Shown in pieces: positions 59,813-64,000 of a stretch of 64,000 nt of DNA. The stretch's first letter is position 1; every line of letters starts with the position of its first letter. Source of the DNA: Streptomyces sennicomposti (GTDB lineage Bacteria > Actinomycetota > Actinomycetes > Streptomycetales > Streptomycetaceae); the NCBI RefSeq assembly GCF_019890635.1, contig NZ_JAIOAB010000016.1:1-64000 (forward strand). The letters are read 5' to 3'. Under the pieces are notes generated by a model. The model was not told where the DNA came from, searched no databases, and saw only the letters and a program-made list of their open reading frames with translations. Position numbers and translations under genes: made by a program.

Positions 59813-61174
59813 TCAGAGGTGGTCAGGGGCGTCGATGCCGAGCAGGGACAGGCCGCCGGCCAGCACCGTCCCGGCGGCTTCGGCGAGGGCGAGCCGGGCG
59901 CGGTGGGCGGCCGAGGGTTTCTCCTCGCCGAGCGGCAGCACGGTGACGAGGTACGGCAGGGCGGCATCGGCGACATTGACGAGGTGCCGGGCGAGACGGT
60001 CGGGCGCGCGGTGCGTGGCGGCCCCGTCGAGGACACGGGGGTGATCGGCGAGGACGGCGAGCAGCGCACGGGCGGCCGCCCCGTCGACGGGCCCCGGCTC
60101 GGGCCCGAACCCGAGATCGGCGGCGTTGCGCAGCAGCGCGCGGGCGCGGGCGTGGGCGTACCGGACGCGGAAGAGGGGGTTGCTCTCCCGCTGGACGAGA
60201 TACGCCCGGCCGGGACGGGGCCGGTCGTGGGGCGCGGGGTGGAGCAGGGCCCAGCGGGCGGCGTCGGGGCCGAGGGAGAGGAGGTCGCTCTCGGGGGTTC
60301 CGGCGGGGGCACGGCCTTCGGCGAGGTCGCCTTCCGGGGGCGCGGGGGCGGGGACGGCCGGGGTGGGGCGGATGTCGAGGGTGACGGGGGTGGCGGGGGT
60401 GACGGGGGTGTCGTTGCCGTCGAGCGGGGCGGTGGTGGCGGGGCCGAGGTCTGCGGGGGCGGCGGCGGAGGGGCTGGCGTCTGCGCGAGGGCCGGCGGAG
60501 GGGCTGGTGTCTGCCGGAGCGCCGGCGGAGAAGTGGACGTCTGCCGGAGCGTCGGCGGCGGTGAGGCTGATGTCTGCCGGGAGGGCGAGGAGGTCGGCCC
60601 AGGCGGAGGCGGAGGCGGGCGGCGGGGGCGGGCCCGCGTGACTGACGCCGGCACCGGCGCCGGAACCGGCACCGGCACCGGCACTGACGCCGACGCAACG
60701 GATACGGACGGTGTCGCCGTGGACCGCCCGGAGGAGCCGCGCGACGACGTCGGCGTGGACGAGGGCGCGGGGTTCGCGGCGGCAGCGCAGCTCGACGGCC
60801 CGCGAGGGGGCGCCGGGGTCGGCGTGCCCGTACCGCTCCCCGCGGCGGAGGATCTCCTCGACGAGGCGCTGCGCCCCGGCGTCGGCGTCGGCCGCGCGGA
60901 GGCTGATGTTGAGGAACCCGGGCCCGGTGACGGAGACGTCGCGGATGCCGTCGAGGTCCAGGAGGTGGCCGCGCAGCACGTCGGCGACGCGGAGGGCGGG
61001 CTGTCCGGCGGGCCGGGCGAGCTGAAGGGCGACGTTGGTGGCGTAGTCACCGCACCCGCCGGCCCCGGGCGGAGTCACGACGACCCGCTCCGGCGGATCC
61101 ACGCTCAGCTCCCCCGCGTCGACAGCGCGACGCACCGCGCGCAGCACGGTACGGGAGAGCTCGACGGGGGTCAC
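59813..61174 (-). CDS. nrtL: ArgS-related anticodon-binding protein NrtL
   Basis: A 453-residue protein with two ends of an arginyl-tRNA synthetase but no catalytic core. The N-terminal Add1-like domain (GDYATNVALQLARPAGQPA near residue 40) and the C-terminal DALR anticodon-binding domain (from about 330, NPLFRVRYAHARARALLR) are recognisable. Instead of HIGH and KMSKS regions there is an approximately 130-residue Ala/Pro/Asp/Ser low-complexity stretch with in-frame ~10-codon repeats. It cannot charge tRNA. GTG start. It is next to lysA, as seen in other Streptomyces. Confidence 0.85.
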   Translation of the reverse strand: MTPVELSRTVLRAVRRAVDAGELSVDPPERVVVTPPGAGGCGDYATNVALQLARPAGQPALRVADVLRGHLLDLDGIRDVSVTGPGFLNISLRAADADAGAQRLVEEILRRGERYGHADPGAPSRAVELRCRREPRALVHADVVARLLRAVHGDTVRIRCVGVSAGAGAGSGAGAGVSHAGPPPPPASASAWADLLALPADISLTAADAPADVHFSAGAPADTSPSAGPRADASPSAAAPADLGPATTAPLDGNDTPVTPATPVTLDIRPTPAVPAPAPPEGDLAEGRAPAGTPESDLLSLGPDAARWALLHPAPHDRPRPGRAYLVQRESNPLFRVRYAHARARALLRNAADLGFGPEPGPVDGAAARALLAVLADHPRVLDGAATHRAPDRLARHLVNVADAALPYLVTVLPLGEEKPSAAHRARLALAEAAGTVLAGGLSLLGIDAPDHL

Positions 61175-61296
61175 GGGTCAAGCGTAGGGGAGGAGGGGGG
61201 TGGGTAGGCGAGTCCATTTGGCCGGGGTATCGGTATGTGGACGGTGGGATACCGATGCGCGGGACGGAGGAACGGCGCAGTGGAGGCCGTGGAGGA

Positions 61297-61752
61297 TCAG
61301 CCGCCGGGCCGCCCGGCCCACCGCCCGGCGCCTCCGGGCCCGGAGGGCCCGTCCCCCGCGGCGCCGGCCTGCCGCCCCCGCCCCTCGACGAGCCCCAGCA
61401 CGACTCTCACCAACTCGGCGGGCTCGAAGGGCTTGGCGAGGAAGGCGTCGACCCCGACGCCGACCCCGGCCTCGACCTCGTGCTCGCTGCACGCGCTGAC
61501 GATGGCGAGAGGAAGATCACGCGTACGGGGGTCGGCACGAAGCTGGGCGGCGGTGGAGAGGCCGTCGAGCCGGGGCATGACGACGTCAAGGGTGACGACG
61601 TCGGGCCGCACCTGATGGATCACTTCCAGACACTCGGCACCATCGGCCGCGGTCACGACCTCGAGCCCCTCAAGCTCGAGATTGACCCTGATCAGCTGCC
61701 GGATGACCTTGTTGTCGTCCACAACAAGCACCCGTCCCGAAGCGCCTGACAC
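61297..61752 (-). CDS. Stand-alone response regulator receiver protein
   Basis: A 151-residue single receiver domain: acidic pair in VLVVDDNKV, phospho-acceptor Asp in VVTLDVVMP, switch Ser in AIVSACSE and Lys in FLAKPFEP, then a Gly/Arg-rich tail without an output domain. It would work by protein contact. No histidine kinase is adjacent. GTG 61752 starts just before SGASGRVLVVDD; the ribosome site is weak, so the start is less sure. The longer frame upstream crosses the tRNA region and is spurious. Confidence 0.88.
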   Translation of the reverse strand: MSGASGRVLVVDDNKVIRQLIRVNLELEGLEVVTAADGAECLEVIHQVRPDVVTLDVVMPRLDGLSTAAQLRADPRTRDLPLAIVSACSEHEVEAGVGVGVDAFLAKPFEPAELVRVVLGLVEGRGRQAGAAGDGPSGPGGAGRWAGRPGG

Positions 61753-62102
61753 AACTCGAGCGTAGGTCCAGCCCGGCCGGCGCGTCCGGGTTTTCCCCAC
61801 TTCCACCCCGTCCGGGGGACGCGGCATACGGAGGTGGACGCCGGCACCACGCCCCCGGAACGATGCCGCCCCACGCCGTCGAACACCCACCCCACCACCC
61901 GACGAAAAGCCGCCACCGGGACCACGAACCCCAGGCCGGCCCCGAAGGCGGACACCGGCGGCCTCCCCCGCGTCCGGGCCACCCGCAGACACAGCCCCCG
62001 GACCAGCCCCCGGGCGCCCCTCCCCCCGAAAACGTTCATGACCACCCCACCAGAGCTGGTAGTGTTCTACTCGTCGCCGGGCGCGAGGAACGCACCCGAC
62101 AC

Positions 62103-62174
62103 GCCCCCGTAGCTCAGGGGATAGAGCAACGGCCTCCGGAGCCGTGTGCGCAGGTTCGAATCCTGCCGGGGGCA
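62103..62174 (+). tRNA. tRNA-Arg (anticodon CCG)
   Basis: A complete cloverleaf: acceptor stem GCCCCCG (62103-62109) pairs with CGGGGGC (62167-62173), discriminator A at 62174, anticodon loop CTCCGGA giving CCG, and T loop GGTTCGAAT. CCA is not encoded. It is followed by a terminator and by DNA of different composition with integrase remnants, so it is a likely integration site. Confidence 0.97.
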
Positions 62175-62478
62175 CCCTTTGTGAGGTGCCTAAAGACCCC
62201 GTGACCAGCGGAAACGCTGAGCGCGGGGTCTTTATGTTTGTGCAGGTGTGTGCCGCCCGGAGCGGCCGTATGTCGGGGTCTGTGGACGAGGCGTGGACGG
62301 GATCTTGGGGCATCGCCGCAGGTGATGTGCCTGATCCGAGTCGAGCAGGCCTGCTCCTCGCTATCGTCGCTCTGGCCCTGAGGTCCGCCGTGGCGAGACA
62401 TCAAGCTCGCGTCGCGAACCGTCGCAGCTACCCTCAGCCGTCGGCTCCAGACAGACGAACAGACGAGTTGGGGGACTC
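62175..62478. other. Gap after tRNA-Arg
   Basis: Contains the tRNA terminator, then about 240 bp of lower-GC sequence. I see no gene. This is where an attachment-site core would be expected. Confidence 0.5.
62192..62233 (+). terminator. tRNA-Arg terminator
   Basis: Arms AAAGACCCCG (62192-62201) and CGGGGTCTTT (62224-62233) pair perfectly, enclosing an inner CAGCG/CGCTG stem, and end in a T run. Confidence 0.88.
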
Positions 62479-63099
62479 ATGGATCTATCCGCTGTAGCCG
62501 TTGGGCTGATCACTGCTGGAGGAACTCTGGGTGGGGCGATGTTCAACGAGTTCGCCAGCCAGAAGCGCGAAAAGCGTGCTGATCGACAACGCATGCAGGA
62601 ACGCGACGACAGAGCACAGCAAGCAAGACGTGACCTCTATGCCCGGCTGAACACCACCGCTCGCGCATATCGGGTCGCTGCCCGAGATGTAGTCCGAGCA
62701 GCCGAGCGGGGTGAAGACGTCGAGTCAGCAGTCCTCGATGCTGCCCAAGAGGCCTGGGCGGAGGAATATTCGCAGGCGCAGATGGCACTGTCGAAGGACG
62801 TCCTGGAAGTGACCTCGGCCCTGAACAGGGCTCTTGGTGTCGGATATGCCGTTGCGAAGCACCTGCCGAGCAGTCTCAGCCCAAGTGCGGCATACAGCCG
62901 GGCGCATACTTGGTTCAGCGGCCCGCTGTCCGACGGCGTGTACCTACTGCGGGTCACTTTGCGACATGACCTCGGCGTCGAGGTGCAGCCTGACTTCGAA
63001 CGCTCTCGCATGCGAGCTCTCGCTGCCCTCGACAGTGAACGAAGAGCCCTTGAACGCCAACTCGCTTCAGAGCAGATCGAGACCAGCCGATCCGCATAA
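62479..63099 (+). CDS. Hypothetical membrane-anchored helical protein
   Basis: A 206-residue protein of unknown family. The N-terminus is one hydrophobic segment (AVAVGLITAGGTLGGAMF), followed by a highly charged coiled coil (about 27-60), a mixed helical domain and a final charged helix. GGGGGA sits before ATG 62479. Base composition is visibly lower in GC than the core genes, and it lies between tRNA-Arg and an integrase remnant, so it is probably cargo of an integrated element. Confidence 0.7.
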   Translation: MDLSAVAVGLITAGGTLGGAMFNEFASQKREKRADRQRMQERDDRAQQARRDLYARLNTTARAYRVAARDVVRAAERGEDVESAVLDAAQEAWAEEYSQAQMALSKDVLEVTSALNRALGVGYAVAKHLPSSLSPSAAYSRAHTWFSGPLSDGVYLLRVTLRHDLGVEVQPDFERSRMRALAALDSERRALERQLASEQIETSRSA

Positions 63100-63165
63100 C
63101 GCACAAACCAGATGCCGAGGTCCCTGCGCATGGCGCTCAGGGGCCTCACAAATGATCAGGCCTTG

Positions 63166-63600
63166 TCACTCGTATTCGCGCAGCAGGTCTTCAATGCGGC
63201 GATTGGCGACGCCGCGCCGTCCGTCGAGGCACTTCACGTAGCGGGTCAGTAGAACCTCGACGCTGTTGCCGGCGCGCTCGGCAACCTCCATTCGGTCGAC
63301 TCCTGCATTGAGCCACGTCGATAGTGCCGAAGGTCGTACGGTCTGCTCGCAAGCGGCGAGGCCAGTACGGCCAGCGGGAGCGCCAAAAGCCGAGCCTCCT
63401 GCCACACGTGGTAGTAGGTCGAGGACGAGACGACCGATCCCTTCTCGTTGAAGAAGAGTCGCCCGTCTTTCGCCGTGCCGAACGTGGCCAGGTGCTCGCA
63501 CAGCACAGCGACGAGCTGTGGAGGAATGGGCACGCACCGAACATCCTCGGTCGGCCGATCCTTGAGTCCCCGATCGTCGCGGGTCTCCCCCGAGTCGGCG
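63166..63600 (-). pseudogene. Frameshifted tyrosine recombinase (integrase) remnant
   Basis: Only the C-terminal third remains. One frame reads DDRGLKDRPTEDVRCVPIPP through RPYDLRH (catalytic Arg region); a second frame continues ALSTWLNAGVDRMEVAERAG to the nucleophile segment LLTRYVKCLDG and a stop at 63166. The frame changes near 63330 right after LRH. The N-terminal DNA-binding part is missing. Family and context fit an actinobacterial integrative element or prophage that used the tRNA-Arg site. Confidence 0.82.
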
Positions 63601-63633
63601 TAAGGCCGAATTGAGGGGCGGCAGTCAGGCAGC

Positions 63634-64000
63634 TCAGTTCAAACGGTAGGCGTCTTCCAGTTCCTGCCCATCCGCAGGAAGAAGCACGTCAGAGACCTGC
63701 AGTGCCTGGCCGGAGGCATCGCAGGCGATGACAAGAACGCTCAGGACAGGGATGCCATCCGGAAGCCCCAGCAACTCAACTTCGGCAGCGTCGGGCAGCC
63801 TGGCGGACACCCGCTTCGTGACATCGACCAGGCGCCCATGGGTCTGCGACTCGTCGCGTGTCAAGGCCTCGAGACCGCGCCGATCCTTGCTCTCGACGAC
63901 CGCGGGGCGTCCGCGCACCATGGTCCCGTACCCTGCCGGGACTCCAGCCAGCCGTCCCGCTCCAGCGCTCGCACGACCGTGGGGCGTGACATCCCGAACG
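63634..64000 (-). pseudogene. Frameshifted GntR-family regulator, partial at window end
   Basis: From the window edge one frame encodes the HTH end FGMSRPTVVRALERDGWLES and RQGTG; the frame then shifts by one base near 63921 into MVRGRPAVVE and a UTRA-type ligand-binding domain ending LLPADGQELEDAYRLN. Together they match GntR/HutC regulators such as those of integrative plasmids. The 5' end lies beyond the window. If the one-base loss is a sequencing error, the gene is intact. Confidence 0.75.

Overview
The window is a high-GC actinobacterial chromosome segment, almost certainly Streptomyces. The evidence is GC-rich third codon positions, GTG/TTG starts, the Scy-FilP polar growth pair, the mismatch endonuclease NucS, an arginine-rich Rho, and a gene order I recall from the S. 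coelicolor core chromosome (about SCO5350-SCO5400). That synteny is from memory and was not searched.

Layout. 1-0.6 kb: repeat-rich DNA with no supportable gene. 0.6-4 kb: DUF3817 protein, MTH1187-type thiamine-binding protein, three AIM24 paralogues and a MarR regulator, ending at a 23-bp perfect terminator hairpin. 4-7 kb: B12-linked acyl-CoA metabolism (meaB, thiolase, methylmalonyl-CoA epimerase). 7-12.3 kb: scy and filP. 12.4-16.6 kb: two paralogous ABC exporter cassettes. 16.7-24.3 kb: zinc-ribbon protein, flavin-dependent oxidoreductase, conserved small protein, nucS, a large membrane-anchored P-loop protein, a STAS protein and 3-hydroxybutyryl-CoA dehydrogenase. 24.6-25.4 kb: a MITE-like inverted-repeat element abutting a cobalamin adenosyltransferase gene. 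25.7-31.7 kb: an accessory cluster of a membrane protein, a small protein, a TPR-CHAT caspase-like protein and a second TPR protein. 31.7-34.3 kb: debris of a membrane gene and of a chiR-like response regulator, then chiC with two DasR-type sites. 34.4-43 kb: DUF2550 gene and the atpIBEFHAGDC operon. 43.2-51.2 kb: WecA-like transferase, glyA, phosphatase-like protein, Sua5, prmC, prfA, rpmE and an LCP protein. 51.6-61.8 kb: rho, thrB, thrC, hom, lysA, nrtL and a response regulator. 62.1-64 kb: tRNA-Arg(CCG) followed by lower-GC DNA with a frameshifted integrase and a frameshifted GntR regulator, the remains of an integrated element.

How the genes work together. The epimerase, MeaB, thiolase, hydroxybutyryl-CoA dehydrogenase and adenosyltransferase all serve acetoacetyl-/methylmalonyl-CoA flux and the B12-dependent mutase. 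hom-thrC-thrB plus lysA cover the aspartate family. prfA-prmC-sua5-rpmE serve translation.

Most interesting parts: the TPR-CHAT cluster; the apparent loss of the chiC two-component system; the small element at the adenosyltransferase promoter; a phosphatase-like and a STAS protein that each lack the usual key residue; and several families of intergenic repeats.
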